Source: Thermotogaceae bacterium (GTDB lineage Bacteria; Thermotogota; Thermotogae; Thermotogales; Thermotogaceae). Taken from it: a stretch of DNA of 64,000 bases. The DNA lies in NCBI GenBank assembly GCA_027077795.1, contig JALWTT010000006.1:434001-498000 (forward strand). Direction: 5' to 3'. The notes beneath the pieces are model-generated. The model saw only the letters and a list, made by a program, of their open reading frames with translations, was not told where the DNA came from and did no database searches. Numbering within the stretch: the stretch's first letter is position 1; every line of letters begins with the position of its first letter. Made by a program: the position numbers and the translations under genes. Positions 1 to 7,767 of this stretch are shown here, piece by piece.

Positions 1-386
1 CAGTTGAACCATTTGGAGACACAATCTATGTTATGAAGCTCAAAGGTTCTCAGATAGAGAAGATATTCGAATACACAGCCACCTTGCCACCGGGTAAAGG
101 TGCATGGCCGCAGATATCCGGAATGACGGTTAAGGTGAAAGGCGGCAAGGTGGTTGAGATTAAGGTTCATGGCAAGCCTCTTGACCCGAACAAAATCTAT
201 GTCTTAGCGACCAACAACTACATGGCTGATGGGGGAGATGGCTACTACATGCTGAAGGAATGGAAGTCTCAGGGATACGATACCGGATTCACTATGTCTG
301 ATGCGATGGCCCAATATATAAAAGAAGCTCTAGGTGGCGTGATAAAGAGCTATGACGATAGTCCAAGGTACACAGTGGTTAAGTAA
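1..386 (+). CDS. 5'-nucleotidase / cyclic phosphodiesterase family, C-terminal domain (5' end outside window)
   Basis: The reading frame is open from base 3 and ends in TAA at 384-386. The 120 or so residues match the C-terminal substrate-specificity domain of the UshA/5'-nucleotidase family: a strand-turn core, then NKIYVLATNNYMADGGDGY, in which the N-x-Y-x-A-DGGDGY pattern holds the substrate-stacking aromatic. Family members hydrolyse nucleotide monophosphates or 2',3'-cyclic nucleotides outside the cytoplasm. The metallophosphatase domain lies left of the window, so the exact substrate cannot be judged. A strong terminator follows at once. Confidence 0.85.
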   Translation, partial: VEPFGDTIYVMKLKGSQIEKIFEYTATLPPGKGAWPQISGMTVKVKGGKVVEIKVHGKPLDPNKIYVLATNNYMADGGDGYYMLKEWKSQGYDTGFTMSDAMAQYIKEALGGVIKSYDDSPRYTVVK

Positions 387-392
387 GTCAAA

Positions 393-422
393 GGGGAGGC
401 TTTTGCCTCCCCCTTCATTTTT
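393..422 (+). terminator. Rho-independent terminator after the 5'-nucleotidase gene
   Basis: An 8-bp perfect stem, GGGGAGGC (393-400) with GCCTCCCC (405-412), has a TTTT loop and is followed by CTTCATTTTT. It lies 7 bases after the stop codon. Confidence 0.85.
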
Positions 423-527
423 CCGCTCAGAGGTTTCCTGATGATCACGCGAGTTTGTTGATCTCTAGATGTTTTCAACCTGCCTTTGAGAATCATTGGC
501 TAAAGAATTTCAGAGAGGGGTGGGGGT

Positions 528-2129
528 ATGCGATTTAAGGTGTTTATCCTCCTGATGCTTATTTTGGTTTCACTGATTTTTTCATATGACAGGGTCATAA
601 ACACGTACATATATCTCAACTACACAGGTGGAGCTGATGTGAAAATCGAAGAGGAGGTTTACAACGGCGATCTTTCAAAGATTTACATACTCCACGATGA
701 GGAACTGAGAAAATATTCGGATGTGAAAAAGGAATTTCTCAAGGATATTTCTGAGCAGTTCTATCTCATTTACGGAACCACTGAGGTGCCAAATAAGATG
801 CGTGTGTCAAAGGCTAAGACAGAAAGGGGTTTTAAGAGAGTCGTAACTTTTAAGGTGCCAGGAATATACAAATTTTCAGACCGCAACGAATTTTTCGTCC
901 TCTCGAGAAAACATTACCGTTCCACGAGGGATCTTCAGAACTACTTTGAATTGTTCATGGATGGCAAATTTTTTGAGAGTACGTTTGTCTCGAGTGCTTC
1001 GGGAAAGAACTTAGATACGCTCAAGATCACCCACATATACCTTCCAAGAGGAAGCAAAATTATATCCTTGAAGCCGATCTTCTCGAAGAAAGTTCTCTTC
1101 GATTGGAAAAAGGATTGTGGGAACGGAAACGCGCTTGCAGGAGAAATCGTCGTGAAGGGATCCGAGATAGTGGTAGAAGAGCGGGAGATAACATCTTTGG
1201 AAGCACCAGATGCCATAGTCACCGGGAAAAACGAGTGGTTTTTCGATTTTCTCAGGGATATAGGGGCTTTCGATCTAGAATTCATCAATCCGAAGATCGA
1301 TCCTAAGCGTCTTACGAAATCCATCGAGTACAACCCAAAGTGGGATTTTTCAAAGGGGTGGAGCTACAATATCTCGGTTGGTAAAAGCTATAAGTTCTGT
1401 GATGGGAACGTCTGTCTCACTCCTGGGATAACCGCTGGAACGAATTTAAATGTCCACATAAAGTGGGAGCACAAATGGGAAAGACATGGCTGGCACTTCA
1501 GCTACAAGTTTAAAAAATTCGAAGGGAAGATAACGATAAACCCATACACCAAGATATCTGTCAAACTCAGTGCAGGTTCGTCCAAGAGTAAAAGCTGGTC
1601 AAAAACTCTGATAAGCAAAGATAGGTGGTTCACATTCTGGGTGTCTGGTACGCCTGTTCTCATAGTTTTAGAAGGAACTGTCGAAGCGAAAGCGAGTGTT
1701 GGAGTTTCCGGATCGATAACTGAAAGTGTCTCCACGAGATTCGATGTTTACACAAACGTTACATTCAAATACCAAGGTGGATGGAGCAAATCATTTAGCA
1801 AGTCCTATAGTTATTCTGGGGTGAACTTCTCGGCAAACGCAAAGGTCAACGCTTGGGCTAAGGGAGAACTCCCCGTAACATTCAGTGGATACATATATAA
1901 CATATCGGGTCCTTATGTACAGCTTACGCCTTGGATCAAAGGACAAGCGAACGCCTCGGCTGGGACATCTCAAAATCAAGTTGGATATTCCGTAAATGGA
2001 GGTTTGAAGCTCACCGGTGGGGTTCACATGGCGGGTTGGCTCAGAAGTCTATGTGGAAACATAGGTTCGAAGAGCTACACGCTTTGGAGTAAAACGTGGA
2101 CTCTCAAGAGTGGAACATACACATTCTAA
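528..2129 (+). CDS. Secreted protein of unknown function, 533 aa
   Basis: The ATG at 528 follows the purine-rich stretch GAGAGGGGTGGGGG. The first 20 or so residues are a classic signal peptide (MRFK, then a hydrophobic run ending near FSYD). The rest is rich in aromatic residues, Ser, Gly and Lys with alternating polar and hydrophobic residues, so it is probably mostly beta structure. The last 200 residues are dominated by Trp/Tyr/Ser/Lys patterns such as KSWSKT and KSFSKSYSYSG and end in Phe. There are only a few cysteines, three of them in GNA/GNV/GNIG-type surroundings. I recognise no family. It could be a periplasmic or toga (outer sheath) protein. It stands alone between a terminator and the tRNA cluster. 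Confidence 0.7.
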   Translation: MRFKVFILLMLILVSLIFSYDRVINTYIYLNYTGGADVKIEEEVYNGDLSKIYILHDEELRKYSDVKKEFLKDISEQFYLIYGTTEVPNKMRVSKAKTERGFKRVVTFKVPGIYKFSDRNEFFVLSRKHYRSTRDLQNYFELFMDGKFFESTFVSSASGKNLDTLKITHIYLPRGSKIISLKPIFSKKVLFDWKKDCGNGNALAGEIVVKGSEIVVEEREITSLEAPDAIVTGKNEWFFDFLRDIGAFDLEFINPKIDPKRLTKSIEYNPKWDFSKGWSYNISVGKSYKFCDGNVCLTPGITAGTNLNVHIKWEHKWERHGWHFSYKFKKFEGKITINPYTKISVKLSAGSSKSKSWSKTLISKDRWFTFWVSGTPVLIVLEGTVEAKASVGVSGSITESVSTRFDVYTNVTFKYQGGWSKSFSKSYSYSGVNFSANAKVNAWAKGELPVTFSGYIYNISGPYVQLTPWIKGQANASAGTSQNQVGYSVNGGLKLTGGVHMAGWLRSLCGNIGSKSYTLWSKTWTLKSGTYTF

Positions 2130-2173
2130 TCATGTTATGTTCATATCCATCTACGTTGAGGTTGTAGATAGTC

Positions 2174-2202
2174 TTGATCTGCCGAAAATAGTCTGATACA
2201 AT
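2174..2202 (+). promoter_or_regulatory. Sigma-70-type promoter of the tRNA-Glu/Val/Phe cluster
   Basis: TTGATC (2174-2179) and TACAAT (2197-2202) are separated by 17 bp. The -10 box ends 22 bp before the mature 5' end of tRNA-Glu. Confidence 0.7.
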
Positions 2203-2224
2203 ATGGCGCGGCTTAGGTTTCGAA

Positions 2225-2300
2225 GCCCCCATCGTCTAGCGGTCTAGGACACTGGCCTTTCAAGCCAGAGGCAGGGGTTCGAATCCCCTTGGGGGCGCCA
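2225..2300 (+). tRNA. tRNA-Glu (anticodon UUC)
   Basis: A full cloverleaf of 76 nt with the CCA end encoded. The acceptor is GCCCCCA/TGGGGGC, the anticodon loop CTTTCAA reads TTC between ACTGGC-type stems, and the T-loop is GGTTCGAATCC. It is the first gene of a three-tRNA transcript. Confidence 0.95.
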
Positions 2301-2306
2301 AGAGGT

Positions 2307-2381
2307 GGGAGCGTAGCTCAGAGGGAGAGCGCCTGCCTTACAAGCAGGAGGTCGTAGGTTCAAGTCCTGCCGCTCCCACCA
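2307..2381 (+). tRNA. tRNA-Val (anticodon UAC)
   Basis: 75 nt with encoded CCA. Acceptor GGGAGCG pairs with CGCTCCC; the anticodon arm CTGCC-TTACAAG-type loop carries TAC; the T-arm is GGTTCAAGTCC. It lies 6 nt after tRNA-Glu and so is presumably co-transcribed. Confidence 0.95.
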
Positions 2382-2409
2382 GGTGAAGAAAATGGAGGGC
2401 AATCAGTGT

Positions 2410-2485
2410 GGCCAGGTAGCTCAGTTGGTAGAGCACTGGACTGAAAATCCAGGTGTCGGCGGTTCGATTCCGCCCCTGGCCACCA
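2410..2485 (+). tRNA. tRNA-Phe (anticodon GAA)
   Basis: 76 nt with encoded CCA. Acceptor GGCCAGG pairs with CCTGGCC; the anticodon loop CTGAAAA reads GAA; the D-arm GCTCAGTTGGTAGAGC is canonical. It is the third tRNA of the cluster. Confidence 0.95.
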
Positions 2486-2532
2486 GTGTTATTTACATAC
2501 TAACTAAATGGAATTTATCCTTGAAAGGTTAA

Positions 2533-2561
2533 TTGATAGATTTTCCTGTCAGTGGTATAAT
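2533..2561 (+). promoter_or_regulatory. Promoter of the second tRNA-Glu
   Basis: TTGATA (2533-2538), a 17-bp spacer, and a perfect TATAAT (2556-2561). The -10 box ends 13 bp before the mature 5' end, so this tRNA has its own promoter even though it lies behind the other three. Confidence 0.8.
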
Positions 2562-2574
2562 AATAGTTTAGTAA

Positions 2575-2649
2575 GGCCCCATAGGATAACGGCTAGTCCA
2601 CCGGATTCTCAGTCCGGAGGTCGGGGTTCGATTCCCCGTGGGGCTGCCA
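2575..2649 (+). tRNA. tRNA-Glu (anticodon CUC)
   Basis: 75 nt with encoded CCA. Acceptor GGCCCCA pairs with TGGGGCT, with G1 opposite U72. The anticodon stem CCGGA/TCCGG encloses TTCTCAG, giving CTC. It complements the UUC isoacceptor 275 bp upstream. Confidence 0.92.
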
Positions 2650-2676
2650 GAACTGTACCACATTCGATCTGAGAAG

Positions 2677-2712
2677 GGGGCTCCGGATGAGAGCCCCTTT
2701 TTGTTTTTTTTT
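2677..2712 (+). terminator. Rho-independent terminator after tRNA-Glu(CUC)
   Basis: Stem GGGGCTC (2677-2683) with GAGCCCC (2691-2697), 7-nt loop, then a run of T broken by a single G. The stop codon of the decayed recombinase tail on the other strand abuts the T run. Confidence 0.85.
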
Positions 2713-2852
2713 CATTTCTTCAAAATGATTTCGATGTAGCCTTCAGGATAGACAACCACTTTTTCAATCAGTTGGCGATAAAGCATTCCTTTTTCTTCGA
2801 TCTGTACGGTGCCTCCATCCAGTACCTCTTTCTTTTCCCATATTCTGCATTG
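2712..2852 (-). pseudogene. C-terminal remnant of a serine site-specific recombinase
   Basis: On the minus strand a 46-codon open stretch, without a start codon, ends in TGA at 2712-2714. It contains LYRQLIEKVVVYPEG followed by YIEIILKK. The pattern of a helix leading into LIEKVVVY-x-(D/E)-G-x-(I/V)-EI is typical of the extreme C-terminus of large serine recombinases and related resolvase-type proteins of mobile elements. A stop codon in frame at 2853-2855 and the loss of everything upstream show that only the tail is left. It sits directly behind a tRNA gene, a common integration neighbourhood. Identification rests on about 40 residues. Confidence 0.5.
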
Positions 2853-3060
2853 TCAACTTATGATGGAAAATGTGTTATGTGATGGCTTCTGATTTGATCC
2901 AATTAGGCGAATTCGATGACTAACTTTGGTCAAAAACACGCATATTTTCCGATTAAATAACCAATTTTGCTCAATTTCTATATATAATCGCTCATAATTA
3001 TGCGTGTTTTTAGTTGACAATCGCTCGTTTAATAATATAATGCTTTTGGAGGTTGATGAT
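2853..3060. other. Regulator upstream region with inverted repeats
   Basis: This AT-rich non-coding stretch between the recombinase relic and the DeoR-type gene holds a perfect 13-bp inverted repeat, AAAAACACGCATA (2932-2944) and TATGCGTGTTTTT (2999-3011), whose inner ends are 54 bp apart. A second, outer 10-bp inverted repeat, ATTGTCAACT (2849-2858) and AGTTGACAAT (3012-3021), overlaps the -35 box, and AATCGCTC occurs twice (about 2986 and 3019). The layout suggests a two-site operator for the adjacent regulator. I see no gene here. Confidence 0.55.
3014..3041 (+). promoter_or_regulatory. Promoter of the sugar operon
   Basis: A perfect TTGACA (3014-3019), a 16-bp spacer and a perfect TATAAT (3036-3041). 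The transcript would start around 3048, at the Shine-Dalgarno GGAGG (3048-3052), giving a very short leader. The -35 box lies inside the right arm of the outer inverted repeat, so a repressor bound there would block polymerase. Confidence 0.75.
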
Positions 3061-3831
3061 ATGAAAAAGGTTGAGAGATTGTCACGAATCATAGATCTTC
3101 TTCGGCAAGAAGGTAGTGCGTCTGTTAAATACCTAGCTCAGGCTTTTGATGTGTCTGAATCTACTATACGACGAGATATCCAAGAACTCCTTGAAATGAC
3201 AAAGTTTCCTGTTAAAAGAGTGCATGGTGGATTAATCCTAGATGTAGATAAGGGATCCATAGAACCGATGTTCGAAGCCAAGCTTTCCTTGATGATAGAA
3301 GAGAAGCGCAGGATAGCATCTGCAGCATTGGAATTTATAGATGATGGTGACAGTGTTCTTCTGGATTCTGGAACAACCTCTTTTTATCTAGCTAGGCTTC
3401 TCCATAACAAGCAAGGTCTAAAGGTGGTCACAACTGATGTGAAAATAGCGGAAATGCTTGCCAATTTTCCAGGTGTTGAGACCTACATAATCGCTGGAAG
3501 GATAAGGCCGGGATACTACAGCATAGGAGGTAACTTGGCAGAAGAGATGATTTCCATGTTTAAGGTAGAGAAGGCTTTTCTCACAGCTGATGCTATCGAT
3601 CCTGAAATGGGAGTTACAAATTTTTCCATGTTTGAGGTTGGAGCAAAGAAGAGAATAGTGGAAGCAGGAAAAATGGTGATTTTGATAGCTGATCACTCAA
3701 AGATAGGAAAAAAAGGATTCGTGAAAGTATGCGATCTCTCAGATATAGATGTTTTCATAACATCCAAAGGTGCTGACAGGAAATTCATCGAAGATCTTTC
3801 CGTCTTTATTCCAAGGATACTTGAAGTTTGA
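3061..3831 (+). CDS. DeoR-family transcriptional regulator
   Basis: 256 residues. The N-terminal winged helix (about 1-60) carries the DeoR signature: ARLSRIIDLL-like helix, SVKYLAQAFDVSESTIRRDI recognition helix, and KRVHGG wing. The C-terminal half (about 75-250) is the ISOCOT-fold sugar-phosphate sensor, with LDSGTTSFYLARLL (the DSGTT phosphate loop), VVTTDVKIAEML and LIADHSKIGKK. I chose the ATG at 3061 because GGAGG lies 8 nt upstream and the family starts here; an upstream frame-open ATG at 3004 lies before the promoter. It is the first gene of the sugar operon and is probably its repressor, released by a phosphorylated sugar. Confidence 0.9.
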   Translation: MKKVERLSRIIDLLRQEGSASVKYLAQAFDVSESTIRRDIQELLEMTKFPVKRVHGGLILDVDKGSIEPMFEAKLSLMIEEKRRIASAALEFIDDGDSVLLDSGTTSFYLARLLHNKQGLKVVTTDVKIAEMLANFPGVETYIIAGRIRPGYYSIGGNLAEEMISMFKVEKAFLTADAIDPEMGVTNFSMFEVGAKKRIVEAGKMVILIADHSKIGKKGFVKVCDLSDIDVFITSKGADRKFIEDLSVFIPRILEV

Positions 3832-3847
3832 CTGGAGGTGAAAAGTC

Positions 3848-4666
3848 GTGTTTGAAGATATAGGTCTGGGAACAACGAAGGTGATAATAGGAATGGTTCA
3901 TTTCCCAGCTTTACCTGGTTTCACCTTGTACGACGATGACAAAGGAGTGGACTGGATTGTTACAAGAGTTAAAGAGGACCTTATAGCGCTGCAAGAAGGC
4001 GGAATCGACGCTGTCATGTTTTGCAATGAAAACAACCGGCCTTACACATTTCACGCGGATTTCGCTACAGTGGCTGTCATGGCAGAAGTGATAGGTGAGA
4101 TAAAAAACTACATAAAAGTTCCATTCGGCGTTGACGTACTCTGGGATCCAAAAGCCGCCATCGCCATAGCTAAAGCGACAGGAGCCATGTTCATCAGAGA
4201 AATTATAACGGGAGCTTACATATCAGACATGGGATTCTGGAACACTTCAGTGGGAGAATTGTATAGATATAGAAAGCTAATAGATGCAGATGATGTGAAG
4301 GTATTCTTCAACATATCGGCAGAATTCGCCAGCCCTATGGATAAAAGGCCTGTCGATGTGATCGCAAAAAGTGTGGTTTTTTCGTCCTTGGCAGATGCAA
4401 TCCTCATCTCCGGTCCTATGACTGGATCGCCTCCTGATAAAGAAGCCATAAGAAGAGTGAAAGAGGCCGTAGGAGACAAGGTCCCAGTTTTGGTCAACAC
4501 TGGGATGAATATCGAGAATGTAGAAGAACTCCTTGGGGTAGCAGATGGAGCAATAGTTGGGACGAGCCTGAAAAAAGATGGTGTGACCTGGAACCCCGTC
4601 GATGTCACTCGAGTTAAAAGGTTCATGGAAAAGGTGAATAAAATCAGGAAGAATGGCCAAACCTAA
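3848..4666 (+). CDS. BtpA/SgcQ-family TIM-barrel protein
   Basis: 272 residues starting at GTG with GGAGGTG upstream. The beta-strand motifs GMVHFPALPG, GVDVLWDPKAAIAIAKATGA, FIREIITGAY, DAILISGPMTG, VPVLVNTGM and DGAIVGTSLK run through the whole length and match the BtpA/SgcQ family, a TIM barrel of unsettled biochemistry. BtpA is linked to photosystem I biogenesis in cyanobacteria, but homologues in bacterial sugar operons (E. coli sgcQ) cannot serve that role. The phosphate-binding-like GTSLKKDG at the C-terminal end would fit a sugar-phosphate lyase, epimerase or isomerase. That function is an inference from position between regulator and transporter. Confidence 0.85.
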   Translation: MFEDIGLGTTKVIIGMVHFPALPGFTLYDDDKGVDWIVTRVKEDLIALQEGGIDAVMFCNENNRPYTFHADFATVAVMAEVIGEIKNYIKVPFGVDVLWDPKAAIAIAKATGAMFIREIITGAYISDMGFWNTSVGELYRYRKLIDADDVKVFFNISAEFASPMDKRPVDVIAKSVVFSSLADAILISGPMTGSPPDKEAIRRVKEAVGDKVPVLVNTGMNIENVEELLGVADGAIVGTSLKKDGVTWNPVDVTRVKRFMEKVNKIRKNGQT

Positions 4667-4684
4667 TCGGAGGGAGGGGTTGTT

Positions 4685-6028
4685 ATGAGGAAAGGTTTGT
4701 TCATATTCATGATAGTGCTACTGCTTGCCACAATGACCTTCGCCACATTCAATTGGCGCAAATTTGCAGGGCAAACCATAACAGTGCTATTCGTGAAACA
4801 TCCCTTTACTGAAGCGATACTTCCATACATCTCAGAATTCACGCAAAAGACAGGAATCTCCGTTAGCTTTCTGGTTCTCCCTGAAACGGAGTATTGGGAT
4901 AAACTGAACATCGATCTCTCATCTGGCCAAGGGTCGTACGATGTCTTTATGACAGGTCCTTCAATTGAATGGCAGCATGCATACGCTGGTTGGATAGAAC
5001 CTCTGGACAGTTATGTTAAAAGCTCGGAGCTCACATCACCTGACTATGACTTTGAAGACTTTTATCCCGCTTTTACTGCAGCGAACAGGTGGAATAAGAA
5101 AATAGGTGGCGGATTGGGTGAGGGACATCTCTGGGCTATTCCAGTTATGGTAGAAACATCAATTTTGGCCTATAGAAAGGACATATTTGACAAATACGGC
5201 GTAAAAGTTCCTGAAACATACGAAGAATGGAGAAAAGTCGCAGCTGAATTGGCTGAAAAGGCAAAGAGTGAAAACATTTATCCTGTTATTCAACGTGGTG
5301 CCAGAGACATAACTTCCATACAAGCCGGATACTACACGGCGTTCTCAACTTACGGTGCGAAAGATTTTGATGAGAACATGAATTGCACCATCAATTCACC
5401 ACAAGGTGTGAAAATCACTGAAATTTGGGTGGATACCATAAAGAAATATGGGCCACCAGATTGGACAAATGTGACTTGGTTTGATCTCATGGAACGTTTC
5501 GCCTCGGGAAGATATGGAATGGTTGTAGACTGTGATTTCTTCGCTGGGACATACGAAAATCCCAAGAAATCGAAGGTGGCTGGGAAAGTTGCATACGCTC
5601 TTCCACCTAAAGGGCCAGACGGTGCTATAAGATCTAACATATGGACTTGGGCCCTGAGTATGAACGCGAGGTCGAAACACAAGGAAGCTGCGTGGTACTT
5701 CATCCAATGGGTAACCAGTAAGGAAATGCTACTAAGATCCGCACTTTACGGTAACCTGGATCCCGTCAGAAAATCTGTTTGGGAAAATCCAAAAGTTGTG
5801 GAAATGACGGAAAAATGGGGAGGAGGAACTTGGAGAAAGGTCGTCACGCAGATGCTTGAAAAATACGCTGCATGGAGACCAACGCCTCAGACAGAGCTCA
5901 TTGCTATGTGGACAAGATGGATTGAAGCCCTGCATGAGATATATGAAGGTAAGGCAACAGCAAAAGAGGCTCTTGACAAAGCAGCAAAAGACATAGACAA
6001 GATCATGGAAAGAGCAGGGCTTAAATGA
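4685..6028 (+). CDS. ABC transporter extracellular sugar-binding protein (family 1)
   Basis: 447 residues with a signal peptide (MRKGLFIF, hydrophobic core, ATF). The pattern FTQKTGISVSFLVLPETEYW, GSYDVFMTGPSIEWQHAY, W-A-I-P and KYGVKVPETYEEW identifies a cluster B (MalE/family 1) solute-binding protein. A late stretch, KHKEAAWYFIQWVTSKEM, is the usual hinge-closing helix. It captures a sugar outside the membrane for the two permeases that follow. RBS GGAGGGAGGGG lies upstream. There is no lipobox Cys, so it is probably free in the periplasm. Confidence 0.92.
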   Translation: MRKGLFIFMIVLLLATMTFATFNWRKFAGQTITVLFVKHPFTEAILPYISEFTQKTGISVSFLVLPETEYWDKLNIDLSSGQGSYDVFMTGPSIEWQHAYAGWIEPLDSYVKSSELTSPDYDFEDFYPAFTAANRWNKKIGGGLGEGHLWAIPVMVETSILAYRKDIFDKYGVKVPETYEEWRKVAAELAEKAKSENIYPVIQRGARDITSIQAGYYTAFSTYGAKDFDENMNCTINSPQGVKITEIWVDTIKKYGPPDWTNVTWFDLMERFASGRYGMVVDCDFFAGTYENPKKSKVAGKVAYALPPKGPDGAIRSNIWTWALSMNARSKHKEAAWYFIQWVTSKEMLLRSALYGNLDPVRKSVWENPKVVEMTEKWGGGTWRKVVTQMLEKYAAWRPTPQTELIAMWTRWIEALHEIYEGKATAKEALDKAAKDIDKIMERAGLK

Positions 6029-6054
6029 GCGGAGGGAACTCTCCCTCCGCTTTT
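6029..6054 (+). terminator. Intercistronic hairpin between binding protein and permease
   Basis: A 9-bp perfect stem, GCGGAGGGA (6029-6037) with TCCCTCCGC (6042-6050), is followed by TTTTCTC. It begins one base after the binding-protein stop. Such hairpins usually act as partial terminators or 3' end stabilisers that give more binding protein than permease. Confidence 0.7.
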
Positions 6055-6073
6055 CTCAAGGAGGGATTAATCT

Positions 6074-6931
6074 TTGTATAGAAAAGGAAAGTGGATCTTC
6101 GTCCTTCCAGCGTTCATGATACTGGCGATGATTCTTTATCCCTTTGGGGTAGGAGTATACTACAGCTTTACTAATTACAGACTCATATTTCCTGTAATTA
6201 GATTCATCGGCTTTAGAAACTACATAGACGCAATCCTCTCTCAGGATTTTTGGTACTCTTTGAAAATAACGGTCTTTTTTACCGCAATGTCTCTGGCAAT
6301 TGAGCTGATGGCAGGCATTGGAATAGCGCACCTTCTATCCAGGAAATTCAAGGGAATTGGAATCATACGCCTTCTTGTTTTCACCCCAATGATGATTCCT
6401 CCCGTTATATCCTCTATGATTTGGAAAACTATGATGGCACCAGATGGAGTCTTGAATTATCTGCTTTCCTTCCTTGGAGCGCCAAAAATTCAATGGCTGT
6501 CGTCAAGTGACATTGCTCTCTTTTCCGTGGCCCTCATAAACGTGTGGATATATCTTCCGTTTACAACCCTCATACTTCTAAGCGGACTTGAATCTTTACC
6601 TCAGGAGCCTTTTGAAGCAGCCAAGGTGGACGGAGCTAACTCCATGCAGATTTTCTCATACATAACTTTACCACTGCTAAAGCCCTTCATAATACTTGTG
6701 ATTCTTTTCAGGACCATAGATTCTATGAAAACCTTTGACATAATTTTTTCAACCACCAAAGGAGGGCCTATAGATTCAACGAGGGTCTTACAACTCGCTA
6801 TTTATGAAGAGGGCCTTAAGTGGAACAACATGGGTTATGCCTTATCGGAGATTATGCTTTTATGGCTCATGATCTACCTATTCAGCCAGGTGGCATTCAA
6901 AAGCTTCTTTGGGAAGGGGGCATCTTCATGA
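6074..6931 (+). CDS. ABC sugar transporter permease (MalF/UgpA type)
   Basis: 285 residues from a TTG start preceded by AAGGAGGG. There are six predicted membrane helices (first at about 8-32). The cytoplasmic EAA loop reads LPQEPFEAAKVDGANSMQIF, the ATPase contact site of this class. The C-terminal part YALSEIMLLWLMIYLFSQVAFK forms the last helix. It pairs with the following permease as the translocation pore. Its stop overlaps the next start as ATGA. Confidence 0.92.
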   Translation: MYRKGKWIFVLPAFMILAMILYPFGVGVYYSFTNYRLIFPVIRFIGFRNYIDAILSQDFWYSLKITVFFTAMSLAIELMAGIGIAHLLSRKFKGIGIIRLLVFTPMMIPPVISSMIWKTMMAPDGVLNYLLSFLGAPKIQWLSSSDIALFSVALINVWIYLPFTTLILLSGLESLPQEPFEAAKVDGANSMQIFSYITLPLLKPFIILVILFRTIDSMKTFDIIFSTTKGGPIDSTRVLQLAIYEEGLKWNNMGYALSEIMLLWLMIYLFSQVAFKSFFGKGASS

Positions 6932-7752
6932 TGTGGACAAAGCGCTTAATCTTGATATTTCTTTATTCCATAGTGCTCTTATTTGCTCTCTTCCCAATCT
7001 ATTGGATCATTTTAATGTCTTTCAAAACACCAGCAGATGTAATATCACATGTGCCCAAATTCTTCTTTAGACCCACTTTCCAGAATTACCGGGATATTTT
7101 CACATCAACCGGTTTCAGCATAATCAAGAACCTTGAAAACAGCATCATAATATGCAGTGGTGCCGTTGTCATAACTCTCCTTGCTGGTTTACCAGCGTCT
7201 TTTGCCCTGAGTAGGCTGAGAATCAAGCATGGGGAAAGTCTGGCTTTCACAATATTGTCTTTCCGGTTTGCTCCCGAGCTTGCGGTGATATTACCGCTGT
7301 ATGTGCTATTCCGCAAACTGAATTTGTATGACACTTATGTGGGACTGATATGGGTCTACCAATTGGTTACATTGCCCATGTTTGTCTGGATGATGATGAG
7401 CCACTACATCGAAATTCCTCCTGAAGTGGAAGAGTCGGCCCTCCTAGATGGAGCATCATGGTGGAAAATATTTTGGAAGATAGACACGCCCATGGTGATG
7501 GGTGGAGTGGCTGCTAGCACGATATTGAGCTTTGTTTTTGCTTGGAACAACTTCATGTTCGGACTGATATTGAGCGGTGAGAAAACCCAACCTGCAACTG
7601 TTGCTGCACTTGGATTCATGTCTTATGAGGAAGTGCACTGGGGGAAAATGGCAGCTGCGTCCGTTCTTGGGATGCTCCCAAGCATTGTTTTAAGTTCTTT
7701 CTTCCTCCGTTATCTTGTGAAAGGGCTAACCATGGGAGCTGTGAAAGACTGA
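6928..7752 (+). CDS. ABC sugar transporter permease (MalG/UgpE type)
   Basis: 274 residues starting MMWTKRLILI at the ATG that overlaps the previous stop by 4 bp, with GGAAGGGGG upstream. The EAA loop is VEESALLDGASWWKIFWKI, and FAWNNFMFGLIL is the usual helix of MalG-type subunits. Six membrane helices are expected. No ATP-binding subunit is encoded in this operon, so the transporter must borrow one from elsewhere, as known for MsmX/MsmK-type multitask ATPases. Confidence 0.92.
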   Translation: MMWTKRLILIFLYSIVLLFALFPIYWIILMSFKTPADVISHVPKFFFRPTFQNYRDIFTSTGFSIIKNLENSIIICSGAVVITLLAGLPASFALSRLRIKHGESLAFTILSFRFAPELAVILPLYVLFRKLNLYDTYVGLIWVYQLVTLPMFVWMMMSHYIEIPPEVEESALLDGASWWKIFWKIDTPMVMGGVAASTILSFVFAWNNFMFGLILSGEKTQPATVAALGFMSYEEVHWGKMAAASVLGMLPSIVLSSFFLRYLVKGLTMGAVKD

Positions 7753-7767
7753 AAGAGGGGGAGTTCA

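Noticed and set aside
430-527. Possible riboswitch or ribozyme with CCTGATGA before the 533-aa secreted protein
   Set aside because: No matching GAAA core or paired helices were found around it.
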